NCBI GenBank assembly: GCA_900545455.1
Contig: UQZF01000023.1
Span: 1 to 23,217, forward strand
Direction of reading: 5' to 3'
Length of the DNA: 23,217 nucleotides
Source: an uncultured Eubacteriales bacterium
GTDB lineage: Bacteria > Bacillota > Clostridia > Lachnospirales > Lachnospiraceae
The notes under the pieces were generated by a model, which did no database searches, was not told the origin of the DNA, and saw only the letters and a program-made list of their open reading frames with translations. The position numbers were made by a program, and so were the translations under genes. Numbering within the stretch: position 1 is the stretch's first letter; every line of letters begins with the position of its first letter. Positions 15,846 to 23,217 of this stretch are shown here, piece by piece.

Positions 15846-16304
15846 ATGGCGGAAGCTTTAAAACCAATTGTTTTCAGAATCGGTAACGAGTTGTACGGAA
15901 TTGACATAAAGTATGTCAATGCGATTGAGAAGGATCAGGATATCGTCAGAGTTCCTAATGCTTCGAGCAGTATAAAGGGAATTATCAATTTGAGAGGGGA
16001 TATTATCCCGGTGTACAGTCTGAGGGATAAGTTCAAGCTGCCTCAGTCGCCTAATCCTACCAAGCTTATTATTACAAATCTTCCGGATATGAAGCTTGCT
16101 GTTGAAGTAGATGAGGTGGTTGAGATAGACGACCTCCGGGAGGAAGAGATAAGAGATTTCCCAAGTATAGCATCTAACCGTGACACATCATATTTTGTCA
16201 AAGTTGCCAATACGAAGGGCAGACTTATACTTATCATAGATATTCATAATTTACTTACCGCAAGTGAGGCGGAAGATGCAAAGCAGCTGATGGAGGAAAA
16301 GTAG
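15846..16304 (+). CDS. cheW: CheW-like chemotaxis coupling protein
   Basis: CheW couples chemoreceptors to the CheA kinase at the membrane arrays. The protein has 152 residues and is a single CheW domain. It opens with KPIVFRIGNELYGIDIKYV and contains the conserved PNASSSIKGIINLRGDIIPVYSLRDKF block, then RLILIIDIHNLL near the C-terminus. No CheA histidine kinase or CheY domain is attached and no other che or fla gene is in the window, so it is an orphan copy. AGGAGG lies a few bases before ATG. It is 12 bases after prfB and one base before hom, so it is likely cotranscribed with them. It may serve a second array or be the only CheW; this cannot be judged here. Confidence 0.9.
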   Translation: MAEALKPIVFRIGNELYGIDIKYVNAIEKDQDIVRVPNASSSIKGIINLRGDIIPVYSLRDKFKLPQSPNPTKLIITNLPDMKLAVEVDEVVEIDDLREEEIRDFPSIASNRDTSYFVKVANTKGRLILIIDIHNLLTASEAEDAKQLMEEK

Positions 16305-16305
16305 A

Positions 16306-17520
16306 ATGGTAAATGTAGCAGTTCTGGGATATGGCACCGTAGGTTCGGGAGTTGTTGAAGTACTCAGCAGAAATGCGAAGGTACTTGAAAAGAATGCGGG
16401 AGAAGAGATTAACCTCAAGTATGTTCTTGATTTAAAAGAGTTTCCGGGAACTCCCATTGAGAAGAAGGTAGTGCATGATTTCAATATTATTCTCAATGAT
16501 GATGAAGTATCGGTGGTTGTTGAGGTTATGGGCGGCGTTAATCCTGCCTACTCGTTTGTGAAGTCAGCTCTCTTAAAGGGCAAGAGCGTATGTACTTCCA
16601 ATAAGGAACTTGTGGCAAAGCACGGTGCGGAACTGCTCGGAATAGCTGCACAGAAGAATGTTAATTTCTTCTTTGAAGCCAGTGTTGCAGGAGGTATTCC
16701 TATTATAAGACCTCTTGAGCAGTGCATTACAGCCGATGAGATACTTGAGGTTTCCGGTATTCTTAACGGCACAACCAATTTTATACTTACAAAGATGGAA
16801 AAAGAGGGAGCATCATACGATGATGTCCTTAAGGAAGCACAGAAACTCGGATATGCGGAGAGAAATCCGGAAGCAGACGTTGAAGGATTTGATGCCGGAC
16901 GTAAGATTGCGATATTGAGTTCTATTGTATGCAGAAAACAGGTTGATTTCGAGAATGTGTATACTGAGGGTATAACAGGCGTAACGGCTGAGGATTTTGC
17001 TTATGCAGCGAAGCTTGGAGTAACCATTAAGCTGGTTGCAAAAAGCTGTGTGACACCTGACGGAATGTATGTTATGGTGACACCTAGAATGCTTCGCTAC
17101 GGAAAGCCTCTTGCTTCTGTACATGATGTTGTCAATGCGGTATGCGTCAAGGGCAACATGCTTGGAGACGTAATGTTCTACGGAGCGGGTGCAGGCAAGC
17201 TTCCTACGGCAAGTGCGGTTGTGTCGGATATTGTTGATGCGGTTCGCCATGCAGGTGAATATACTGATAATGGATGGTCACAGGAGAAGCAGGAACTGAT
17301 ATCTATAGATGAGGTTGAAAACTGCTTCTATGTGCGAATGGAAGGAAAAGCTTCCGAGAAGGAGGAGGAGCTGCAGAAGCTCTTCGGAGGAGTTACACTG
17401 TGTGAGAATGTGATTGACGGGGAATTCGCATTTGTGACAGGCTCTGTGAAGGAGGCAGAATTTGCCAAGGCAATATGCAGCCTTAAGGGAGTTAAGAACA
17501 GAATCAGAATAGAATTATAA
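16306..17520 (+). CDS. hom: Homoserine dehydrogenase
   Basis: Reduces aspartate-4-semialdehyde to homoserine with NAD(P)H, the branch leading to threonine and methionine. The protein has 404 residues. The Rossmann motif GYGTVGSGVVEVL is at 8-20, followed by CTSNKELVAKHG and EASVAGGIPIIRPL in the catalytic domain, and by ILNGTTNFILTKM and GYAERNPEADVEGFDAGRKIAIL, which hold the substrate. The last ~75 residues form a short ACT-like regulatory domain (ENCFYVRMEG...LKGVKNRIRIEL), consistent with threonine control. It is slightly shorter than the usual ~430-residue Firmicute enzyme. GGAGG within the end of cheW supplies its ribosome binding site. lysC begins 29 bases after its stop. Confidence 0.97.
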   Translation: MVNVAVLGYGTVGSGVVEVLSRNAKVLEKNAGEEINLKYVLDLKEFPGTPIEKKVVHDFNIILNDDEVSVVVEVMGGVNPAYSFVKSALLKGKSVCTSNKELVAKHGAELLGIAAQKNVNFFFEASVAGGIPIIRPLEQCITADEILEVSGILNGTTNFILTKMEKEGASYDDVLKEAQKLGYAERNPEADVEGFDAGRKIAILSSIVCRKQVDFENVYTEGITGVTAEDFAYAAKLGVTIKLVAKSCVTPDGMYVMVTPRMLRYGKPLASVHDVVNAVCVKGNMLGDVMFYGAGAGKLPTASAVVSDIVDAVRHAGEYTDNGWSQEKQELISIDEVENCFYVRMEGKASEKEEELQKLFGGVTLCENVIDGEFAFVTGSVKEAEFAKAICSLKGVKNRIRIEL

Positions 17521-17549
17521 AAAACTTAGGCTACATGGAGGAAATGAAA

Positions 17550-18863
17550 ATGTTAAAGGTTGTTAAGTTCGGTGGAAGCTCACTTGCAAGTGCAGAACAG
17601 TTTAAGAAGGTAGCAGATATTATTCACGCTGACGAATCGAGAAGATATGTTGTACCGTCGGCTCCGGGTAAGCGTTTTAAGGAGGATACAAAAGTCACTG
17701 ACATGCTCTATGACTGCTATGGGGTAGCGTCAAAGGGATATGACTTCGCGGATTTGTTTGCGGATATTAAGGCAAGATATCAGGAGATAATAGATGAACT
17801 TGGTTTGGATTTATCGCTTGAGAAAGAATTTGCCAATATTGAGGCTGCTTTCAGAGCAAGAGCAGGACGTGATTATGCGGCATCAAGAGGAGAGTATCTC
17901 AACGGTATTATTCTTGCCAACTACCTTGGATATGAGTTCGTTGATGCTGAGGAAGTAATCTTTTTTGATTCCAACGGCAATCTTGACTCTAAGAAAACCA
18001 ATCAGGTTCTTTCTGAGAGACTTCTTACGGTTGACAGAGCGGTTGTTCCGGGATTTTACGGAATCCGTCCTAACGATACAATAAAGACATTTTCACGCGG
18101 GGGTTCTGACATAACAGGTTCCATCGTCGCAAGAGCCGTAAAGGCTGACCTGTACGAGAACTGGACGGATGTATCGGGCTTCCTTGTAGCTGATCCTAGA
18201 ATTATTGATAACCCTAAGCCTATTGTGACAATTACATACAAGGAGCTCAGAGAGCTCTCATACATGGGCGCAACAGTTCTCCATGACGAATCAATATTCC
18301 CTGTCCGTAAAGAGGGAATCCCGATTAATATCCGTAACACCAACAAGCCTGAAGATCCGGGTACAATGATTGTCGAGAGTACATCACGTAAGCCTGAGTA
18401 TGTTATAACCGGTATTGCCGGAAAGAAGGGCTTTACTGTCGTGAGCATCGAGAAAGATATGATGAATTCGGAGATTGGTTTCGGACGTAAGGTGCTTGAA
18501 GTATTTGAGAAGCAGGGACTTTCATTTGAGCACACTCCGTCGGGAATTGATACTATGTCCATTGTTATCCATCAGGATGAGTTCGTTGAGAAGGAGCAGG
18601 AGGTTCTTGCGGGACTTCACAGAAACGTACATCCGGATGCAATAGAGATTGAGTCCGGACTCGCTCTTATTGCGGTTGTGGGACGAGGAATGAAGTCCAG
18701 TCATGGTACTGCAGGCAAGCTCTTTACGGCACTTGCCGATGCAAATGTCAATGTCAAGATGATTGACCAGGGTTCGTCCGAGCTTAACATCATTGTAGGT
18801 GTAAGAGAAGAAGACTTTGAAAGAGCGTTCAAGGCGATTTACAAGGCTTTCTACGAGGCATAA
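17550..18863 (+). CDS. lysC: Aspartate kinase (monofunctional, two ACT domains)
   Basis: Phosphorylates aspartate, the first step to lysine, threonine, methionine and diaminopimelate. The protein has 437 residues. The kinase N-terminus is KFGGSS (6-11), with PSAPGKRFKEDTKVTDML, FSRGGSDITGSIVARAV and VADPRI following. Residues after about 300 form two ACT domains (ITGIAGKKGFTVVSIEKDM and ALIAVVGRGMKSSHGTAG...INVKM-type ending in SSELNIIVGV), the usual site of lysine or threonine feedback. The start is ATG 17550 rather than 17535, because GGAGGA (17537-17542) lies seven bases before it. Pairing with hom suggests supply of the threonine/methionine branch. No leader riboswitch is present in the 29-base gap before it. 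Confidence 0.97.
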   Translation: MLKVVKFGGSSLASAEQFKKVADIIHADESRRYVVPSAPGKRFKEDTKVTDMLYDCYGVASKGYDFADLFADIKARYQEIIDELGLDLSLEKEFANIEAAFRARAGRDYAASRGEYLNGIILANYLGYEFVDAEEVIFFDSNGNLDSKKTNQVLSERLLTVDRAVVPGFYGIRPNDTIKTFSRGGSDITGSIVARAVKADLYENWTDVSGFLVADPRIIDNPKPIVTITYKELRELSYMGATVLHDESIFPVRKEGIPINIRNTNKPEDPGTMIVESTSRKPEYVITGIAGKKGFTVVSIEKDMMNSEIGFGRKVLEVFEKQGLSFEHTPSGIDTMSIVIHQDEFVEKEQEVLAGLHRNVHPDAIEIESGLALIAVVGRGMKSSHGTAGKLFTALADANVNVKMIDQGSSELNIIVGVREEDFERAFKAIYKAFYEA

Positions 18864-18885
18864 TAACTTTATACGGAACGGCATG

Positions 18886-18929
18886 CTGCCCTTACATAAC
18901 CTGAAGAGTATATGTGAGGGCAGTTTTTT
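18886..18929 (+). terminator. Terminator of the prfB-lysC unit
   Basis: CTGCCCTTACATA (18886-18898) pairs with the complementary arm ending in GGGCAG (18923), one G-T pair included, followed by six T residues. It closes the run beginning at prfB. Confidence 0.93.
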
Positions 18930-18938
18930 ATTGCAAAG

Positions 18939-18967
18939 TAGACATTCGGGTGAAAATGAATTATAAT
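18939..18967 (+). promoter_or_regulatory. Promoter of tex
   Basis: TAGACA (18939-18944) and TATAAT (18962-18967) are 17 bp apart, giving a start near 18974 and a leader of about 39 bases. Confidence 0.65.
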
Positions 18968-19012
18968 TAGCGGTATGGATTTGAATAGAATGTATACGGA
19001 AGGAACAGAAAA

Positions 19013-21157
19013 ATGGATATAATTAAGGCGATAGCCTCAGAACTTAATGTGAGAAACGGACAGGTGGAAGCTGCCGTAAAGCTTATCGATGAGGGCTGTA
19101 CAATACCGTTCATATCAAGATACAGAAAAGAAGCTACAGGTGCGCTTAATGACGAACAGCTGCGTAATCTTGATGAGAGACTTAAGTATCTGAGAAACCT
19201 TGAAGATAAGAAAGTGCAGGTTCTTGCAAGCATAGAGGAACAGGGAATGTTGACCGAGGAGCTGAAGAGCCAGATTGAAAAGGCTGAGACAATGGTTGCG
19301 GTTGACGATTTGTACCGTCCTTACCGCCCTAAGAGAAGAACCAGAGCGACAATCGCAAAGGAGAAGGGCTTAGAGCCGCTTGCAAATGTTATCCTCTTAC
19401 AGATGACCAAGGAACCGATTCTTAAGACGGCACAGGAGTATGTTTCTGAGGAGAAGGATGTAAAGAGCGCTGAAGATGCGCTTGCCGGTGCGATGGATAT
19501 TATCGCTGAGTCGGTGTCGGATAATGCTGATTACAGGACAAGAATAAGAGAGATTACTTTCAAAGAGGGAGTGCTCTTATCTACGGCGAAGGACGCGGAG
19601 ACCAAGAGCGTCTATGAGATGTACTACAATTTCAGTGAACCTGTGGCAAAGATGGCGGGACACAGAGTCCTCGCGGTTAACAGAGGCGAGAACGAGAAGC
19701 TTCTCACTGTGAAGATTGAAGCGCCTGAGGAAAAGATTTTAAGCTATCTTGAAAAACAGATAATCACACGCGACAATGAGCACACAACGCCTGTGCTCAG
19801 GGATACGATAAAGGACAGTTACGAGAGACTTATCGCACCATCCATAGAGAGGGAGATAAGAAACGGACTCACCGAGACAGCCGAGGACGGAGCTATCAAG
19901 GTTTTCGGAAAGAACTTAGAGCAGCTTCTTTTACAGCCGCCTATCACGGGACATGTTGTGCTTGGCTGGGATCCGGCATTCAGAACGGGCTGCAAGCTTG
20001 CGGTTGTTGATGCAACCGGTAAAGTGCTTGATACAACCGTAATATACCCTACTGCACCGCAGAACAAGGTGGCAGAGGCGAAGGCGGTTCTTAAAAAGCT
20101 TATAAAGAAATATAATGTCACGCTCATTTCCGTGGGCAACGGTACCGCTTCAAGGGAATCTGAGCAGGTCATTGTCGACCTTTTAAAGGAGCTTGACACA
20201 CCTGTACAGTACATTATCGTAAATGAGGCGGGTGCATCGGTGTACTCCGCGAGCAAGCTCGCCACGGAGGAGTTTCCGAACTTTGACGTAGGACAGAGAA
20301 GTGCGGCATCCATAGCGAGACGACTTCAGGATCCGCTTGCCGAGCTTGTGAAGATAGATCCTAAGTCAATCGGAGTAGGTCAGTACCAGCATGATATGAA
20401 CCAGAAGAAGCTCGGAGAGGCACTCGAGGGAGTTGTCGAGGACAGTGTTAACAAGGTCGGTGTCGACCTTAACACGGCTTCTGCATCACTTTTAGAGTAT
20501 ATATCGGGAATTTCCAAGGTCATCGCCAAGAATATTGTCGCCTACAGGGAGGAGAACGGAAGGTTCACGGACAGAAAGCAGCTTTTAAAGGTTGCCAAGC
20601 TCGGACCTAAGGCGTATGAGCAGTGCGCGGGCTTCATGAGAATCACGGGCGGCAGCAATCCTCTCGACGCGACGAGCGTTCACCCTGAGAGCTACGCGGC
20701 AGCAGGTGAGCTCTTAAAGAAGCTCGGATATGACGTAAGCTCAATCACAAGCGGCGGACTAAAAGGGCTTTCAGGCAAGGTTGGCAACATTGACGCCATG
20801 GCGGCAGAGCTCGGCATAGGAAAGCTCACGCTTGCGGATATAATAAAGGAGCTTGAGAAGCCGGGAAGAGATCCGAGAGACGAGATGCCTAAGCCGATAC
20901 TCAGAACCGACGTCATGGAAATGAAGGATTTGAAGCCGGGCATGATTCTCAAGGGCACGGTCAGAAACGTGATCGACTTCGGCGTGTTTGTCGACATAGG
21001 AGTCCATCAGGACGGACTTGTCCACATATCACAGATAACCGACAAGAAGTTCATCAAACATCCTTTGGAGGCGGTGAGCGTCGGCGACATCGTGGAGGTC
21101 AAGGTCATGAGTGTCGATGAGGCAAAAAAGAGAATACAGCTCACAATGATACTGTAG
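19013..21157 (+). CDS. tex: Tex-family S1 RNA-binding protein
   Basis: Tex is a conserved nucleic-acid-binding protein implicated in transcription and RNA processing; its exact reaction is still unclear. The protein has 714 residues, close to the family norm. It has an N-terminal helical/HTH region (1-~180), including VKLIDEGCTIPFISRYRKEATG, the hallmark of Tex; a YqgF-like RNase H fold near 316 (VLGWDPAFRTGCKLAVVD); two helix-hairpin-helix motifs at about 483-545 (NTASASLLEYISGI, LGPKAYEQCAGFMRI); and a C-terminal S1 domain at about 640-714 (LKGTVRNVIDFGVFVDIG). GGAAGGA precedes ATG. It starts a new transcription unit after a terminator. A YcxB-like gene follows 18 bases on. Confidence 0.97.
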   Translation: MDIIKAIASELNVRNGQVEAAVKLIDEGCTIPFISRYRKEATGALNDEQLRNLDERLKYLRNLEDKKVQVLASIEEQGMLTEELKSQIEKAETMVAVDDLYRPYRPKRRTRATIAKEKGLEPLANVILLQMTKEPILKTAQEYVSEEKDVKSAEDALAGAMDIIAESVSDNADYRTRIREITFKEGVLLSTAKDAETKSVYEMYYNFSEPVAKMAGHRVLAVNRGENEKLLTVKIEAPEEKILSYLEKQIITRDNEHTTPVLRDTIKDSYERLIAPSIEREIRNGLTETAEDGAIKVFGKNLEQLLLQPPITGHVVLGWDPAFRTGCKLAVVDATGKVLDTTVIYPTAPQNKVAEAKAVLKKLIKKYNVTLISVGNGTASRESEQVIVDLLKELDTPVQYIIVNEAGASVYSASKLATEEFPNFDVGQRSAASIARRLQDPLAELVKIDPKSIGVGQYQHDMNQKKLGEALEGVVEDSVNKVGVDLNTASASLLEYISGISKVIAKNIVAYREENGRFTDRKQLLKVAKLGPKAYEQCAGFMRITGGSNPLDATSVHPESYAAAGELLKKLGYDVSSITSGGLKGLSGKVGNIDAMAAELGIGKLTLADIIKELEKPGRDPRDEMPKPILRTDVMEMKDLKPGMILKGTVRNVIDFGVFVDIGVHQDGLVHISQITDKKFIKHPLEAVSVGDIVEVKVMSVDEAKKRIQLTMIL

Positions 21158-21175
21158 AATACGAGAGGTAATTGC

Positions 21176-21664
21176 ATGAAGGTGGAATTTAACGTAAAAA
21201 TAACAAGAAAAGAGATGTACTCATTTCTTCTCAACAACACATACCGCAAGCCTATGGGAGTTATTTTGTTTATTTTCGGAATAGGCTGCTTTGTGGTGGC
21301 GGGACTCACATGTAAGCAGATGGGACTTCAGAGTACGCTGCTGCTCATACTTTTAGGCTCCATCTATACGATTATCCAGCCGATTATGCTCTGGAAGAAC
21401 GCGGGACGCCAGATAAAGAAGAATCCGGTATATCAGAATGAGTTAAAATACGAATTTGACGACGAGGGAATAACCGTAAGTCAGGGAGAGAGCGTGACAT
21501 CGAAGAAGTGGGAGGAGTGCTACAAGGCTGCCGACTATGGGAAGATAGTTGTTATTTATATTGTTGTGAACAATGGTATAATTCTGCCTAAAGCAGCCAT
21601 TGGCGAACAGTATGATGACTTTAAAAAGCTTGTAAAGGCACATCTTCCGGGAAGACTGAAATAG
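21176..21664 (+). CDS. YcxB-like small membrane protein
   Basis: A 162-residue protein with two hydrophobic segments at about 27-46 (MGVILFIFGIGCFVVAGLTC) and 50-70 (LQSTLLLILLGSIYTIIQPI), then a cytoplasmic domain. That domain has the YcxB-like pattern YEFDDEGITVSQGESVTSKKWEECYKAADYG...IILPKAAIG. Such proteins are common in Firmicutes and have no known reaction. AGAGGT lies seven bases before ATG. It is set tightly between tex and tsaE, seemingly in the same transcript; no reason for the link is visible. Confidence 0.8.
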   Translation: MKVEFNVKITRKEMYSFLLNNTYRKPMGVILFIFGIGCFVVAGLTCKQMGLQSTLLLILLGSIYTIIQPIMLWKNAGRQIKKNPVYQNELKYEFDDEGITVSQGESVTSKKWEECYKAADYGKIVVIYIVVNNGIILPKAAIGEQYDDFKKLVKAHLPGRLK

Positions 21665-21676
21665 CGAGGGATGACA

Positions 21677-22114
21677 GTGAACGATAGAATAATTGAGACA
21701 TTTTCATATGAGGATACGTACAGACTGGGTCAGCAGATGGCACAGGAAGCCGTGCCGGGGCAGGTTATCTGTCTCACGGGCGATTTGGGAACAGGCAAGA
21801 CCGTGTTCACTCAGGGCTTTGCAAACGGACTTGGAGTGCAGGATTATGTAGACAGCCCTACTTTTACTATTGTGAAGGAGTATCACGACGGAAGAATGCC
21901 GTTCTATCACTTTGACGTGTACAGAATAGGCGATGTCAGCGAGATGGACGAGATAGGCTATGAGGAGTACTTCTACGGAGACGGCGTGTGCATCGTGGAG
22001 TGGGGGCTCATGATAGAGGAGTTGCTCCCGAAGAACTGCATTTATGTTGAGATAAAAAAGGACACGACAAAGGGCTTTGATTACCGTGTTGTGAGCATTA
22101 AGGAGGGAAAATAA
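21677..22114 (+). CDS. tsaE: TsaE, tRNA threonylcarbamoyladenosine ATPase
   Basis: TsaE is the ATPase that activates the TsaBD complex to make the t6A37 base of ANN-decoding tRNAs. The Walker A GDLGTGKT is at 35-42, followed by SPTFTIVKEY and YHFDVYRI, both typical of TsaE, and by IVEWG. The length is 145 residues, near the family norm. ATG 21671 lies directly against GAGGG (21666-21670); GTG 21677 has six bases of spacing and is preferred. tsaB begins by overlapping its stop codon, so the two are coupled. tsaD is expected nearby but lies outside the window or elsewhere. Confidence 0.95.
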   Translation: MNDRIIETFSYEDTYRLGQQMAQEAVPGQVICLTGDLGTGKTVFTQGFANGLGVQDYVDSPTFTIVKEYHDGRMPFYHFDVYRIGDVSEMDEIGYEEYFYGDGVCIVEWGLMIEELLPKNCIYVEIKKDTTKGFDYRVVSIKEGK

Positions 22115-22836
22115 TGAAAATTCTTGCGATTGAGAGCTCATCGCTCGTGGCATCGGCAGCGATAGTTGAGGATGACATTCTTGTGGCTGAGTATACGGTC
22201 GATTACAAGGTGACTCATTCCCAGACATTGCTTCCGATGATAGATGAGATATTGAGAATGACACAGACTGACAAAAAGACAATTGATGCGATAGCTGTTT
22301 CAGGAGGTCCGGGATCATATACGGGACTTAGGATAGGTTCGGCAACCGCAAAGGGACTCGGAATGGCACTTGACATTCCGCTTATTCATGTGCCTACCCT
22401 TGACGCGATGGCATATAATGCTTACGGTTATGCGGGATTGGTATGCCCTATAATGGATGCCAGACGCTCACAGGTGTATACAGGTATATATCAATTTGAG
22501 GATGGAAAATTTAACATACTTCTCGAGAACAGTGCCATCACGTTTGATGAGCTTATGCAGAAACTTGATGAGATTAATTATGACAAAAAGAAAGTTATGT
22601 TCATCGGTGACGGGATACCTGTGTTCAAGGAGCGCATTGACGAGCATTTCGGCGGTAGGGGCTATGAACTTGCGCCTGCATCAATTAACAGGCAGAGAGC
22701 TGCCTCAGTGGCTGTTCTCGGAGAAATATACTATGCCGAGGGAAAGACGGAGCCTGCTTCCGAACATCTTCCGGATTATCTGAGGCTGTCACAGGCTGAG
22801 AGAGAGCTTAACGAAAAGAGGCAGTCAAATGGCTGA
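22114..22836 (+). CDS. tsaB: TsaB, tRNA threonylcarbamoyladenosine synthesis factor
   Basis: TsaB forms a heterodimer with TsaD and binds TsaE in the t6A complex; it is a catalytically inactive ASKHA-fold relative. The protein has 240 residues. It opens MKILAIESSSLVASAAIV and has SGGPGSYTGLRIGSATAKGL at about 64-83, both diagnostic. MDARRSQVYTGIYQF and FIGDGIPVFKERI follow in the C-terminal lobe. Its ATG shares one base with the tsaE TAA stop (TAATG), a translational coupling arrangement. AAGGAGGG within tsaE serves as the ribosome binding site. rimI overlaps its 3' end by eight bases. Confidence 0.95.
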   Translation: MKILAIESSSLVASAAIVEDDILVAEYTVDYKVTHSQTLLPMIDEILRMTQTDKKTIDAIAVSGGPGSYTGLRIGSATAKGLGMALDIPLIHVPTLDAMAYNAYGYAGLVCPIMDARRSQVYTGIYQFEDGKFNILLENSAITFDELMQKLDEINYDKKKVMFIGDGIPVFKERIDEHFGGRGYELAPASINRQRAASVAVLGEIYYAEGKTEPASEHLPDYLRLSQAERELNEKRQSNG

Positions 22837-23217
22837 TATTATTATAGCTCCAATGAGGCCGTGCCATGTCGCGCAGACGGCACAGCTTGAGGCACAGTGC
22901 TTTTCAACACCGTGGAGTGAGAAGGCATTTGCGGATGCCGTAGAGTCGCCGAACTATGAGTACATTGCAGCACTTGACGGCACGGATGGGAGCCTTGCCG
23001 GATATGCGGGGATGCAGGTTGTGCTCGACGAGGCGGAAATTACCAATATTGCGGTAAGTCCCTCACAGAGACGACGTGGTATAGCATACAAGCTGCTGGA
23101 AGGACTTGAGCTTTTGTGCAGGAGAAAAAATGTGAAATATCTGCATCTTGAGGTCAGGGAGAACAATACCGCGGCTAGAAAACTTTATGAAAAATATGGT
23201 TTTGGAATTGATGGAAT
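22829..23217 (+). CDS. rimI: RimI-type N-acetyltransferase (3' end outside window)
   Basis: A GNAT-family enzyme that acetylates the N-terminus of ribosomal protein S18 in E. coli; other protein substrates are possible. The frame is open to the window end, giving 129 residues of the usual ~150. CFSTPWSEKAFADAVESP is the RimI opening. EITNIAVSPSQRRRGIAYKLL is the acetyl-CoA motif A (Q-x-x-x-G-x-A form), and LEVRENNTAARKLYEKYGF is motif B with its conserved Asn and Tyr. The ATG overlaps the tsaB stop by eight bases, with AGAGG upstream. The tsaE-tsaB-rimI order is widespread in bacteria and often followed by tsaD. Confidence 0.93.
   Translation, partial: MADIIIAPMRPCHVAQTAQLEAQCFSTPWSEKAFADAVESPNYEYIAALDGTDGSLAGYAGMQVVLDEAEITNIAVSPSQRRRGIAYKLLEGLELLCRRKNVKYLHLEVRENNTAARKLYEKYGFGIDG

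Noticed and set aside
17521..17549. Lysine riboswitch or T-box before lysC
   Set aside because: Only 29 bases separate hom and lysC, too short for either structure, and none is visible before prfB.
1..23217. CRISPR array, transposase, tRNA or rRNA
   Set aside because: No regularly spaced repeats, no transposase motif and no cloverleaf or conserved rRNA segment was seen in a read of the window.

Overview
This window reads as a stretch of chromosome from a low-to-moderate-GC, probably motile, anaerobic Firmicute. Lachnospiraceae (Clostridia) fits best. That rests on the clostridial look of the Fe-S protein and its Crp/Fnr neighbour, the AGGAGG-type ribosome binding sites, the TTGACA/TATAAT-like promoters, and the gene content (long HPF, RF2 with a frameshift, stand-alone CheW, GH51 arabinofuranosidase). 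The genus cannot be fixed from the sequence alone. I see no rRNA, tRNA, CRISPR, insertion sequence or phage gene. Almost every base lies in a recognisable gene or in a short, structured intergenic region.

Layout. (1) 1-1457: the 3' half of uvrA, followed by a nested palindrome between convergent genes. (2) 1670-3308: a divergent redox pair, a ferredoxin-like Fe-S protein (-) and a Crp/Fnr-family regulator (+), sharing a short control region with a perfect 14-bp palindrome. (3) 3396-8987: a GT4 glycosyltransferase, an Mbeg1-like alpha/beta hydrolase, a GH51 arabinofuranosidase overlapping it, and an AEC transporter. (4) 8993-10804: an SDR reductase (-), possibly the EF-P 5-aminopentanone reductase, divergent from thioredoxin reductase (+). 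(5) 10805-11328: a 524-bp AT-rich gene-free region with four perfect and three near-consensus DnaA boxes. (6) 11329-18863: hpf with its terminator, secA, then prfB (+1 frameshift), cheW, hom and lysC as one tight run ending in a terminator. (7) 19013-23217: tex, a YcxB-like membrane protein, tsaE, tsaB and a rimI cut by the window end.

The genes mostly serve core growth: DNA repair (UvrA), redox (TrxB, ferredoxin), secretion (SecA), translation and ribosome hibernation (RF2, HPF, TsaE/TsaB, RimI), and aspartate-family amino acid synthesis (Hom, LysC). An arabinose-polymer enzyme marks a plant-fibre lifestyle.

The most interesting item is the DnaA-box cluster between trxB and hpf. It looks like a replication-initiator binding region away from dnaA, and the genes on both sides run mainly in the same direction, which argues against it being the main oriC. 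Second is the redox pair's control region: one palindrome is placed to activate the ferredoxin gene (centre near -41.5) and to block the regulator's own promoter.
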